The notes beneath the pieces are model-generated. The model had not been told where the DNA came from and ran no database searches. It saw nothing but the letters and a program-made list of their open reading frames with translations. DNA of 64,000 bases, taken from assembly GCA_963725175.1 (NCBI GenBank), contig CAVRXH010000006.1:1488001-1552000 (forward strand), in the 5' to 3' direction. Positions within the stretch are counted from its first letter, which is position 1. Each line of letters starts with the position of its first letter. The position numbers were made by a program, and so were the translations under genes. This document shows positions 49,389-57,406 of the stretch, piece after piece. Source of the stretch: DASUBV01 sp963725175. GTDB lineage: Bacteria > Actinomycetota > Actinomycetes > Streptosporangiales > Streptosporangiaceae.

Positions 49389-50188
49389 GGAGCTTCTCCG
49401 ACGCTGAGGTCGCGGTCGCCGCCGCTCAGGCAGGCGCCGAGGTCATCCGAGCCCGCTACGGCACGCGGCTGGCCCGGTTCGACAAGGGAGCGGGTGATTT
49501 CGCTACCGACGCGGACATCGAGTCTGAACGGGCCATCCTCGGCGTGCTGCGCGCGCAGCGGCCGGCCGACGCCGTGCTGGGCGAGGAACTGGGGCTGTCC
49601 GGCAGCGCCACCGCCGGCCGGACGTGGCTCGTGGATCCGCTCTGCGGGACGCTGAACTTCGCCGCCCAGACGCCCCTGGTGGCGGTCAACGTGACGCTGC
49701 GCAGCGCCGGGCGGCTCACGGCCGCCTGCTCGGCGCATCCGGTAGCCGCCGAGCTGCTGTGGACCGACGGACACGGCGCGTACCTGCGGCGGGACGGCGC
49801 GGACTCACCGCTGCGGCCGTCGGCGGAGTCGGCGCTTGTCGACGTCAACGTGGATGAGCCGCGCACCAACGCGGACCGGTTCCTGGCCGCGCGGCTGCTC
49901 ACGGACCCGGACTTCATGGCGGCATTCGGCCCGCGGGTGCTGTCTACCTCGCTGCCGCTGTCCTGGGTCGCGGCGGGCCGGCGGGCCGCCTACGTCAGCG
50001 ACGGGCACCAGCGCGACAGCGTGCACTTCGCGGCCGGCATCGCGCTATGCGAGGCGTCGGGATGCGTGGTGACCGGCCTGCGCGGCGAGCCGCTTGGCGA
50101 GGGAACCGGCGGCCTGGTGGCCGCCGCCGACGGTGCGACACACGCCCGGCTGATCGAGATCATCGGACGGCAGTTCAGCCCCGCTTAA
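49358..50188 (+). CDS. inositol-monophosphatase-family phosphatase
   Basis: This 276-residue protein has the metal-site motifs in order: DKGAGDFATDADIESER (about 43), GEELGLSG (about 76) and WLVDPLCGTLNF (about 90, motif A). The last is SVHFAAGIALCEASG (about 210), where the usual WD of WDxAAG is replaced. The missing WD Asp could change metal binding, so catalysis on inositol phosphate, histidinol phosphate or another phosphate ester is uncertain. It diverges from a GNAT gene. Confidence 0.8.
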   Translation: MAGRLLWRATWSFSDAEVAVAAAQAGAEVIRARYGTRLARFDKGAGDFATDADIESERAILGVLRAQRPADAVLGEELGLSGSATAGRTWLVDPLCGTLNFAAQTPLVAVNVTLRSAGRLTAACSAHPVAAELLWTDGHGAYLRRDGADSPLRPSAESALVDVNVDEPRTNADRFLAARLLTDPDFMAAFGPRVLSTSLPLSWVAAGRRAAYVSDGHQRDSVHFAAGIALCEASGCVVTGLRGEPLGEGTGGLVAAADGATHARLIEIIGRQFSPA

Positions 50189-50214
50189 GCGGTCAGCCCC
50201 GGCCCCTGGCGGCG

Positions 50215-50727
50215 TCAGAAGCGGTGCGTGGTGGCGCCGAACGGGTCGCCCTTGGCGTGCGCGAAGACCCGCGTCGGCCGCACCTGGTAGGTGTGGGTCT
50301 CGATGTCGCCCTCCCCCGCGTCCTTCAGGCCCGTGGCGCCGACGCTGAGCTGCCACCGGCCGTCCCACTTCGCCGCCCAGGCGGGGACGAGGCGACGCAG
50401 GGTCTCGGGGTCGGTGACCCGGACGGCCTCGCCCTCGACGACGACGTCCAGGCCGCTGTCCCAGGAGTTGCGGCCGGTCGTCAGCACGACATGCGGGTTG
50501 GCCGCCAGGTTGACGGCCTTCTGCTCGGCCGGGCCGGTGTTGAAGTACAGCGCGTCGTCCACCCAGACGGCAACGAGCGGCGTCACGTGCGGCCGCCCGC
50601 TGGCCCGGACGGTCGTGACCCAGAACAGCTCGGCGGCCTCGAGCACCTTCAGGGTCTCCAGCCAGGTCACCGCCACGGCCTCCGGGCTGCTGAATCGCTC
50701 GTCCAGCGCGGTACGCGGAGTGGTCAT
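50215..50727 (-). CDS. pyridoxamine-5'-phosphate-oxidase-like flavin-binding protein
   Basis: This 170-residue protein has the split-barrel fold: LEAAELFWVTTVRASGRPHV, TPLVAVWVDDALYFNTGPAE, KAVNLAANPHVVLTTGRNSW, DVVVEGEAVRVTD. Actinobacterial members bind FMN or F420 and reduce small compounds. The pattern fits the F420-dependent group as well as PNPOx-like proteins. ATG 50727 has GGGGGAC upstream. Confidence 0.82.
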   Translation of the reverse strand: MTTPRTALDERFSSPEAVAVTWLETLKVLEAAELFWVTTVRASGRPHVTPLVAVWVDDALYFNTGPAEQKAVNLAANPHVVLTTGRNSWDSGLDVVVEGEAVRVTDPETLRRLVPAWAAKWDGRWQLSVGATGLKDAGEGDIETHTYQVRPTRVFAHAKGDPFGATTHRF

Positions 50728-50846
50728 CGGGATGTCCCCCTCTTCTGTCTTGGCGGGCCGCCCGCCGACCGGGCGATCCTGCGCGGGCAGACGAGCAGGA
50801 CTGGCGAAAGTCATCGCTCGCCGGGCTGGCTATGCCCCTGGGCCGG

Positions 50847-51665
50847 CTATACCCGGACGGCCTTGCTGCCGTGCACCGCACGGTACTCGGCGGCCAGCCA
50901 CGGGCCGAGGTCATCGATCAGCATGCCGAGCACGGCCCGGTCGGCCGTCGGCACGCGGGCGATGAGCGCTGCCTGCGCCATCTGCCTCAGCCGCTCCGGG
51001 TAATACCTGCCGAACACGGCGGCCGACTCGGTCAGGTCGCTGGTCCAGCCGCCCCAGCGCGGCATGACGAGGGTGAGGCCGGTCCGCACCAGGCCGCGGG
51101 AGACGGGCCGGCTGAGCAGCCGCAGCGCGGCGTCGCCGCGGGCGTCGGCCAGTCTTTCGTGCCAGGCAGCGACCCGGTCACCGATGTCGCCGTTGGTCTC
51201 GCGGGCGAGCAGCGAGGTCGGCCGGTACCTGGGCAGCCGGTCAGCGAGGTCGTCACCGGCCAGCGGGGTGCACAGGCAGGCGACGAACCAGCCGAGGTCG
51301 TTCCGCTCCTGCTCGCTGAGGATGGTCGCCACGCTGGCCAGCCCGGCACCGACTCCGCTGACCTGCGGGAACCTCCCGTCCAGGTCGTTCTCCAGGGCAC
51401 CGGCGGCGTCCCTGGCCGCCGGGCCGGGCTCGTCGTGCAGGACGAGCAGCAGGTCCAGGTCAGACACGCCGGGCACGGCAGCGCCGCGCGGGATGCTTCC
51501 GTACAGGTAGGCACTGTGCAGGTAGGCACCGTGCAGCCCGGCGCCGAACGCGGCGCTGATCGCGGCCCGCGCCGCCTCGACCACGGGGGCGAACTCCGGC
51601 TGCACCCGGGCGAGCGAGCCCTCCCGGATGAAGTACCCGTCCTCGTCAACGCCCCTGGCCCTCAT
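50847..51665 (-). CDS. nucleotidyltransferase (aminoglycoside adenylyltransferase-like)
   Basis: This 272-residue protein has the nucleotidyltransferase core SAYLYGSIPRGAAVPGVSDLDLLLVL (GS...R...SDLDL, about 45-70) and a helical C-terminal domain (RLLSRPVSRGLVRTGLTLVM, YYPERLRQMAQAALI), as in the AadA/DUF4111 group. These add AMP to aminoglycosides or to unknown acceptors. Resistance cannot be claimed from sequence. ATG 51665 fits best; the frame is open further upstream without a good start. It diverges from a GNAT gene. Confidence 0.8.
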   Translation of the reverse strand: MRARGVDEDGYFIREGSLARVQPEFAPVVEAARAAISAAFGAGLHGAYLHSAYLYGSIPRGAAVPGVSDLDLLLVLHDEPGPAARDAAGALENDLDGRFPQVSGVGAGLASVATILSEQERNDLGWFVACLCTPLAGDDLADRLPRYRPTSLLARETNGDIGDRVAAWHERLADARGDAALRLLSRPVSRGLVRTGLTLVMPRWGGWTSDLTESAAVFGRYYPERLRQMAQAALIARVPTADRAVLGMLIDDLGPWLAAEYRAVHGSKAVRV

Positions 51666-51749
51666 CCGCCTACCCTGCCGTCCGGCCGGTCGATGATCCA
51701 CTGGTTTTCCCAGGTGCCCGGCTCCGGGCGCCGCCGCTACGCTGCCGGG

Positions 51750-52304
51750 GTGACAGATCCCGCCCGCCTTCCGGCGAACTGGACGATCCGGCCGGCGGAG
51801 GCCGGGGACGCGGACTTCCTCGGCGACATGCTCATGGAGGCCGTGAACTGGTCGCCGGAGTGGAAGCCGCGGAGCCGCGAGAAGGCGTTCGCGACGCCGG
51901 CGATCTCGCATTACCTCGCGGGCTGGCCGCGCGGCACCGACCTGGGCGTGATCGCCGAGGTCGGCGGGCAGCGCGCGGGCGCGGCGTGGCTGCGCTTCCT
52001 GCCGGCGACCGATCCGGGCTACGGGTTCGTCGCCGAGGACATCCCTGAGCTGGCCCTCGGGGTGGCCGCCGTGTTCCGCCGACAGGGACTAGGCCGGGCG
52101 CTGATGCGCGCGGCCGCCGACGCCGCGCGGGCGGCGGGCATCACCGGGATCTCCCTGAGCGTGGAGCGGAAGAACTTCGCCCAGCGCCTCTACCTGTCCG
52201 AGGGGTACAAGATCGTGGACTCCTCCGACGCCCAGTCCGACACGATGCTCAAGGAACTGTCCGGCCCGAAGCTCCTGCCGCCGGGGCGGCGGGGGGCGGG
52301 GTGA
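51750..52304 (+). CDS. GNAT-family N-acetyltransferase
   Basis: This 184-residue protein from GTG 51750 shows WTIRPAEAGDADFLGDMLME, LGVAAVFRRQGLGRALMRAA (acetyl-CoA loop RRQGLG) and ITGISLSVERKNFAQRLYLS, then EGYKIVDSSDAQSDTMLKEL. Substrate unknown. Its 3' end overlaps the convergent MFS gene by 56 bases. Confidence 0.83.
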   Translation: MTDPARLPANWTIRPAEAGDADFLGDMLMEAVNWSPEWKPRSREKAFATPAISHYLAGWPRGTDLGVIAEVGGQRAGAAWLRFLPATDPGYGFVAEDIPELALGVAAVFRRQGLGRALMRAAADAARAAGITGISLSVERKNFAQRLYLSEGYKIVDSSDAQSDTMLKELSGPKLLPPGRRGAG

Positions 52305-53571
52305 CCGGGAGCGGGGCGGCCAGGGCGGCCGGGGCTGATGGGACGGACGAGGCGGGTGTAGCCACGGCTGGAGTGGCGGGGAGAGTGCGGACCGCGCTAG
52401 TGAGCAGCGGGAGCACGGTGGCGAAGGTGAGCAGTGTCCCGGCGCCGAGCAGGGTGGTCCGCACGCCGATGGTGTCCGCCAGCGGGCCGACCAGGACCAG
52501 GCAGACCGGGCCGAGCACGAACGACGCGAGCATGTCGTAGGAGACGATCCGCGACAGCGACTCGTTCGGGATGTGGTTCTGCAGCGACGTGTCCCACAGC
52601 ACCTCGAAGATATCCACGCACACCCCGTTGACCAGCATCGAGGCCGCGACGAGCCACAGCGGCGCGCGGAAGGCGAGCAGGAAGAACGGCGGCACGAAGC
52701 CGAACGTCGCGGCGACGGCGACCCGCAGCGGGAACGCCGGGCGCAGCCGCATCGCGAGCAGGCTGCCGCTGACCAGGCCGACGGACATCGCGGTCAGCAC
52801 GGTCGCCCAGCCGGGCGCGCCGCCGAGATACTGCCGGGCCAGCAGCGGGCCGAGCACGGTGATCGCGGCAAAGCAGCCGTTGACGAACGCGAACTGGACG
52901 TCCACCAGCCACACCCAGGACCGGGACCGGAACTCGTGCCAGCCGGTGCGCAGGTCGGTGACCATGGAGGAGGCGGCGCGGGCAGCCGGCCCGGCGTGCA
53001 GGCCCACGATCAGCGCCGCGGCGGACGCATAGCTGGCGGCGTCGACGGCCAGGCCCCAGCCGGCCCCGATGGTGGCCACGATCACGCCGCCCGCCGCCGT
53101 GCCGATGATGGAGGTGCTGTTGCGGGACAGCCGCATCAGCGCGTTGGCCGGCTGCATCAGCTCGGCCGGGACGAGCTGCGGGATGACGCCGCGCGAGGCG
53201 GGCAGGAACAGCGCGCCGGCCGACCCGTTGACCGCGGACAGCACGATGACCGCAGGCAGCGGCGCGGCATGGGCGATGAACATCGCCGCGACGCCGCCCT
53301 GGGCGGCGCAGGCCAGCAGGTTGGACACGGTCATCAGCCGGAACCTGGGCAGCCGGTCGGCGAGCACCCCGCCGGCCAGCAGGAAGGTCACCTGGCCCAG
53401 GGACCGCCCGGCTATTACGAAGCCCAGCTCGGACGCGGTGCCGTGCGGCTCGTCGAGAATCGCGAAGGCCAGCGCGATCGGCGCGATGGCGGTACCGAGC
53501 AGCGAGACGGTCTGGGACAGGAACAGCCGCCGGAAGGGCCGCTCGCGCAGCACATGCAGGTCAGCGAACAC
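52249..53571 (-). CDS. MFS transporter (MFS_3 / enterobactin-exporter-like)
   Basis: This 440-residue protein has 12 hydrophobic helices: PFRRLFLSQTVSLLGTAIAP at the start, GFVIAGRSLGQVTFLLAGGV and LADRLPRFRLMTVSN (the loop 2-3 motif). The family exports siderophores, macrolides or other drugs. The C-terminal tail is rich in Ala and Pro and overlaps the neighbouring GNAT gene, so the stop may be late. The start is GTG 53571, five bases from the YnfA-type gene on the same strand. Confidence 0.85.
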   Translation of the reverse strand: MFADLHVLRERPFRRLFLSQTVSLLGTAIAPIALAFAILDEPHGTASELGFVIAGRSLGQVTFLLAGGVLADRLPRFRLMTVSNLLACAAQGGVAAMFIAHAAPLPAVIVLSAVNGSAGALFLPASRGVIPQLVPAELMQPANALMRLSRNSTSIIGTAAGGVIVATIGAGWGLAVDAASYASAAALIVGLHAGPAARAASSMVTDLRTGWHEFRSRSWVWLVDVQFAFVNGCFAAITVLGPLLARQYLGGAPGWATVLTAMSVGLVSGSLLAMRLRPAFPLRVAVAATFGFVPPFFLLAFRAPLWLVAASMLVNGVCVDIFEVLWDTSLQNHIPNESLSRIVSYDMLASFVLGPVCLVLVGPLADTIGVRTTLLGAGTLLTFATVLPLLTSAVRTLPATPAVATPASSVPSAPAALAAPLPVTPPPAAPAAGASGRTVP

Positions 53572-53575
53572 GCCG

Positions 53576-53908
53576 CTACCGGCGCGGCGCGAAGTAGATG
53601 ACGGCGACGCCGGCCAGCACGATCAGGGCTCCGATCCAGTCATAGCGGTCGGGCTGGTGCCCGTCGACGCCCCAGCCCCACAGCAGTGAGGCCACCACGA
53701 AGACGCCGCCGTAGGCGGCGTACACCCGGCCGAAGTCGGCGCTGCGCTGGAACGTCGGGATAACCCCGTATAGCACCAGCACCGCGCCGCCGAGGATACC
53801 GACAATCAGCGGCGCGCCGTCGCGCAGCCACCGCCAGACCAGGTAGCCACCGCCGATCTCAGCCAGGCCGGCGGCGACGAACAGGGCGAGGGAGCGCGCG
53901 ATAGCCAT
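53576..53908 (-). CDS. YnfA-family small membrane protein
   Basis: This 110-residue protein has four helices: LALFVAAGLAEIGGGYLVWR, PLIVGILGGAVLVLYGVIPT, FGRVYAAYGGVFVVASLLWG, DWIGALIVLAGVAVIYFAP. The AEIGGGYL and RVYAAYGG motifs are diagnostic of UPF0060/YnfA, which is related to the SMR family. The transported compound is unknown. It lies just upstream of the MFS gene and is probably co-transcribed. Confidence 0.9.
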   Translation of the reverse strand: MAIARSLALFVAAGLAEIGGGYLVWRWLRDGAPLIVGILGGAVLVLYGVIPTFQRSADFGRVYAAYGGVFVVASLLWGWGVDGHQPDRYDWIGALIVLAGVAVIYFAPRR

Positions 53909-53947
53909 GCGCCGATTCTGGCCCGGTCGCGGCCGGCTGGCGCGGTC

Positions 53948-54589
53948 TCAGCCGGTAATCGTCACCGCCAGCGGCGGTGTCCGCACCGGCTGGCCGGCCG
54001 CCGGGTCAAGGGTGGCCTGCACGCCCCAGCGGCCCGCCGGGACGGCGTAGCCGAGGTCCGGCACGAAGCTGGCGCTGGCGACCAGCAGCGGGACACGCTC
54101 GGTGGCGCCCGGCCGCACGGTGAAGGTGGTCAGCATCAGCCGGACGGGGCCGGCGTAGCCGCCGACTACCTCCCCGCTGTCCAGGTCGGCGAGGTCGGCG
54201 ATCAGCTCGCCGGTCGTCCCGATGACGACGTCGCGATCGCCGTGGTTGGCGACCAGCAGGCCGTGGTGGGCCAGCTCGCCTGCCCGCAGCGACAGCGGCC
54301 CGTCGAGCTCCACGCCCAGCTCGCCGGGGTCGAGCAGCGGGACGTGCGCGTCGGGGCGGGGGGCGGCCAGCGCCCGCTCGGGGAAGCGGAGCGCCCCGAC
54401 GGTGAGCCGGACATCGGCGCCGAACCTGGCATGCAGGTCCTGCGCGATCTCGGTAGCCCACGGCTCCAGCTCGATGTCGAACGGCGGCTGCCGGTCGCCG
54501 GAGTCCGGATCGGGCCAGCTTGTCAGCGGAACGGGGTCGGCGGCGGCCAGCCTGGCCAGGATGTGCTTCAGGTCCTCCCACGTGGTCAT
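53948..54589 (-). CDS. hypothetical protein with two beta-type domains
   Basis: This 213-residue protein starts with a helical stretch (WEDLKHILARLAAADPVPLT). An acidic and aromatic patch (PPFDIELEPWATEIAQDLHA, FGADVRLTVGALRFP) follows. The second half is a beta-sandwich (LAHHGLLVANHGDRDVVIGT, RLMLTTFTVRPGATERVPLL). No signal peptide is present and I recognise no family. ATG 54589 is clear. It is monocistronic on the minus strand. Confidence 0.65.
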   Translation of the reverse strand: MTTWEDLKHILARLAAADPVPLTSWPDPDSGDRQPPFDIELEPWATEIAQDLHARFGADVRLTVGALRFPERALAAPRPDAHVPLLDPGELGVELDGPLSLRAGELAHHGLLVANHGDRDVVIGTTGELIADLADLDSGEVVGGYAGPVRLMLTTFTVRPGATERVPLLVASASFVPDLGYAVPAGRWGVQATLDPAAGQPVRTPPLAVTITG

Positions 54590-54662
54590 AGCGCCGACGC
54601 TACGCCGCGCGCCCGGTGCCGCACAGTTCCGGCTCGCGGGTACTCCGGCCTGTGACCAGCGG

Positions 54663-55346
54663 CTACGGATCGCCGGCCAGCTCGGCGACGACAGGGTAGG
54701 GCAGGTGGGCGGGATGCACGAGCAGCGCGCGGGCCAGCTGGCGGATGGCCAGCCGGCGGGGCGTCAGCAGCGCCTCGCTGTACCGCCAGGCGGCGACCTC
54801 GTCGCGGCCGAACCTCGGGCCGATGGTCCGGCGGAACCCGGCGGCGTCGCCGCCGTCGCGCTTCCAGGTGGCCAGCCAGGCCGTCAGCGCGTCGTCGCTG
54901 TCCAGCATGGTCCAGTTCATCAGCCGCTCGGCGATCTGCCCGCCCGCGTCGATGACGAAGGCCAGCTCGCCACCGCCGGTCACGCCGCGGACCCGCCCCT
55001 CGGTGCCGCGCCCCTGCTGGCTGGCCCCGTGTCTGCCAGCACCGTGTCTGCCAGCACCGTGTCTGCTAGCACTGCGCCGGATGCTGGCCGAGCTGAACCT
55101 GGCGCCCACGGTCAGCGCCGCGACGGCGTGCCCGGCCTCGTGCCAGGCGGTCCGCACGGCCGCCGTCCTGGCCGGGGCGTAGGTCGGGTAGCCGCCGGTG
55201 TCGTAGCGCTGCCGGATCCAGGTGTCGTGCACGACCGACTCGTCGTCATAGCGGGCCAGGCGGCTCAGCTCGGCCCGGATCTGCGCCAGGACGCGCCGCT
55301 GGGCCGGGGTGAGGGGCGGGCCAGGGACCCTGGGAGCGCTGCGCAT
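54663..55346 (-). CDS. protein with FtsH/M41-like HExxH motif
   Basis: This 227-residue protein contains TAWHEAGHAVAALTVGARFS (about residues 66-85), the zinc-peptidase HEAGH signature in the context seen in FtsH-type M41 peptidases. A helical part (LMNWTMLDSDDALTAWLATW) follows. No AAA domain is present. An insert coded by 15-bp repeats (RHGAGRHGAGRHGAS) follows the motif. It could be a stand-alone metallopeptidase or an inactive relative. The insert is probably a disordered loop. Confidence 0.6.
   Translation of the reverse strand: MRSAPRVPGPPLTPAQRRVLAQIRAELSRLARYDDESVVHDTWIRQRYDTGGYPTYAPARTAAVRTAWHEAGHAVAALTVGARFSSASIRRSASRHGAGRHGAGRHGASQQGRGTEGRVRGVTGGGELAFVIDAGGQIAERLMNWTMLDSDDALTAWLATWKRDGGDAAGFRRTIGPRFGRDEVAAWRYSEALLTPRRLAIRQLARALLVHPAHLPYPVVAELAGDP
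55026..55075 (-). repeat. 15-bp tandem repeat in the M41-like gene
   Basis: TGTCTGCCAGCACCG is repeated three times (the last copy with two changes) and encodes a basic GRHGA-type insert. Recent slippage is likely. Confidence 0.75.
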
Positions 55347-55457
55347 GAGAATGGTCCCCGTCGCCGGCGAGCGGAAAGGGGGCCAGTATGCCAGCGGCCG
55401 GGCCCTGGTGACTGGCAGTAAGTCACCGGAGCCCGGCCCTTGTGCTGAGCGTCCGCG

Positions 55458-55489
55458 CTCGGGGCGGGCGTTGCGCCGCCCGCCCCGAG
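55458..55489 (-). terminator. strong terminator of the 55508 gene
   Basis: CTCGGGGCGGGCG and CGCCCGCCCCGAG are perfect 13-base arms around TTGCGC, 19 bp beyond the stop of the secreted-protein gene. No T-run is present. Confidence 0.75.
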
Positions 55490-55507
55490 CGGGTTACCTC
55501 GCTTCGG

Positions 55508-56245
55508 TCAGCTAACCGGGCCGAAGTTGAAGGTGAACTGCTGGGTGTCCGGCGCGACGCCGCCCGTCAGCTTGTTCAGGGACTGCAGGCGCAGCTGGTT
55601 GATCGGCTTCTTGGTGCCGGGGTCAACCGTCAGCACCAGCGGGTGGCTGAAGCTGGTGCTGGCGCCGTTCACCCACGGAACGTAGGGACGGCCGTGGGAG
55701 GTGGTGCCATTGGCCAGGTCGCCAACCCACAGCGAGGCCGCGGAGCTGCCACACCACTGCAGCGTGACGTTCTCGCCGCTGTACACCGGGGCGTAAGCCG
55801 CGACGCACAGGCCGCTCTCGTTGCCGAAGGGCGACCAGTTCGACTCGTACACCGGGTAGCCGGACGGGTAGTTGATGCAGACGTACGACGTCTGGGCCAG
55901 GCCCGTGCCGCCGTAGTTCGGGCAGAAGTCCGCGAGCGTGCCCACCTGAGCGCCGGTGAAGTCCTCGTTCGGGTGGCTGTTGCTGGCGTAGTTCATGTTG
56001 ACCTTCTGGCCAACCTTGCCGCCCACGCCGGTGTCGCCGGGCACGTACGCGTTCTGGATGGTGTTCCGGCCGAGGGTGAGGCTCCAGAGGTTGAAGCAGT
56101 AGTACCCGCAGGCCGGAGTGGCGTCTGGCTTGACGCTTGGCTTCGTGGCGGCAGTCGCCATGCTCGCCGCGGAGAGGCCGATCACGGAGGTGACGGCGAC
56201 CCCAGCCGCGAGAACCGAGCACGCCCTCGCAAAGCGGTTGCGCAT
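55508..56245 (-). CDS. secreted Cys-containing protein, paralogue A
   Basis: This 245-residue protein has a signal peptide (about 1-33, ending MATAA). The mature part begins with DATPACGYYCFNLWSLTLGR. It later has SHPNEDFTGAQVG, a pair of cysteines (DFCPNYGG, SYVCINYP) and FGNESGLCVAAYAPVYSGEN then VTLQWCGSSAASLWVGD. Most of these match the gene at 56578, so the two are paralogues. The ends suggest a beta-trefoil or ricin-like shape, but this is uncertain. Function unknown; probably released or bound outside the cell. Confidence 0.75.
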   Translation of the reverse strand: MRNRFARACSVLAAGVAVTSVIGLSAASMATAATKPSVKPDATPACGYYCFNLWSLTLGRNTIQNAYVPGDTGVGGKVGQKVNMNYASNSHPNEDFTGAQVGTLADFCPNYGGTGLAQTSYVCINYPSGYPVYESNWSPFGNESGLCVAAYAPVYSGENVTLQWCGSSAASLWVGDLANGTTSHGRPYVPWVNGASTSFSHPLVLTVDPGTKKPINQLRLQSLNKLTGGVAPDTQQFTFNFGPVS

Positions 56246-56577
56246 TTGGATTCCTTCCTGTTTTGAAACGCCAGCCGACTGCCAGATTCCGGTTATCCTG
56301 GGCGGTCAGGCTTTACCGGTAAAATGGCTGGCGATAATACGCGACGATGCTGGCTAAGGTTGCTTTGTTTATCCCGCCCGGCCAGTCAGTGTCTGTACGC
56401 TACCACGCGTGCTGTTAGCTCAAGCGATGGTAAACGGATTCACGGCGGGGGGATTAATTGGACATGGCTGCCATTAGCGAGGCATGGACGGATTAGCCAT
56501 CCGAAAAATCGAGGGATATTCTGCCCGCCATTTCGCCACGTGGTCCGCATTTGGCGCCGCCCGCAGTGACCGGATCG

Positions 56578-57267
56578 TTACGGTAGCGCGCCGACCGTGT
56601 TGGCCCACATCTGATCGTCATAGACGGCGCCGTCGGCGAACTCATGCAGGCGGCGCAGCACCAGCCCCGGCCGCGGCCAGCGCATCGGCCAGCCAGGCTC
56701 GGTGAGCGCTTGCGGATCACTGAAGTCGCTATCAGAACCGTTGATCAGCGGCGTATAGCCGGCGCTGGCACTGGCGGAATCGAGCACCCAGATGGTCCGC
56801 GAGCTGCGCCCGCACCATTGCAGGGTGATGTGCTCGCCGCCGTAGGCGGGCCTGGCCACCCCGGCGCACATGCCCGAGCCGACTCCGTAGGGAGCGTACT
56901 GCACCTCGAATGCGCTATCCGCGCCGAAATGCAAGGCGAGCGCCTTTGCGACCAGTCCGAACCGCGCGAGCTGGCTGACCGTGCCGGCCGGCCAGATGGT
57001 CCAGTCCTCGTCCAGGTTGGTGTTGGACGGCGGGTAGAGCAGCACCTTGGTGCCGGCGCCCCGGTGCCCCCGGTAATCATTGAGCATGAACCGGTGCCTG
57101 AATACCTCGGTGAAGTAGTTCGCGCAGTAGTCGCCGCAGGCGGGAGTGGCGCCGGGCCGGGTGGACCCGGTGGCGGCGGCGGCCTGGCCGGCCGCGGCGG
57201 TGACCGGGATGGCGAGCGCGGCGGCCGCGGCGAGCGCGGTTAACATCGCGCGGGAATGACGGCGCAT
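56578..57267 (-). CDS. secreted Cys-containing protein, paralogue B
   Basis: This 229-residue protein from ATG 57267 has GGAGG eight bases upstream. A signal peptide (about 1-35) is followed by ATPACGDYCANYFTEVFRHR, TNLDEDWTIWPAGTVSQLAR and YGVGSGMCAGVARPAYGGEH, then ITLQWCGRSSRTIWVLDSAS. The shared blocks with paralogue A are TPACGxYC, a D/NED-W/F-T block, P-[FY]-G-x2-SG-x-C and GE-x2-TLQWCG. The first 20 codons upstream of ATG 57267 are probably untranslated. A 330-bp gap separates the two genes, and it has lower GC and no other gene. Confidence 0.75.
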   Translation of the reverse strand: MRRHSRAMLTALAAAAALAIPVTAAAGQAAAATGSTRPGATPACGDYCANYFTEVFRHRFMLNDYRGHRGAGTKVLLYPPSNTNLDEDWTIWPAGTVSQLARFGLVAKALALHFGADSAFEVQYAPYGVGSGMCAGVARPAYGGEHITLQWCGRSSRTIWVLDSASASAGYTPLINGSDSDFSDPQALTEPGWPMRWPRPGLVLRRLHEFADGAVYDDQMWANTVGALP

Positions 57268-57302
57268 GATGAGCCTCCTGTAACTGCTTTGGGTAGTCAT
57301 GA

Positions 57303-57319
57303 AGTGACTTTTAGTCACT
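57303..57319. promoter_or_regulatory. inverted repeat upstream of paralogue B
   Basis: AGTGAC-TTTTA-GTCACT lies 36 bp before the gene start in an AT-richer stretch. It is a possible operator or part of the promoter. Confidence 0.45.
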
Positions 57320-57406
57320 ACCCCCTGCATGCAGGACGCCCGGCACGGCCCGCCGGTTGACCCGGGCGGCCGGCCTGTCCGCCGTCCGGGTCAGCCGGCG
57401 CACCGG

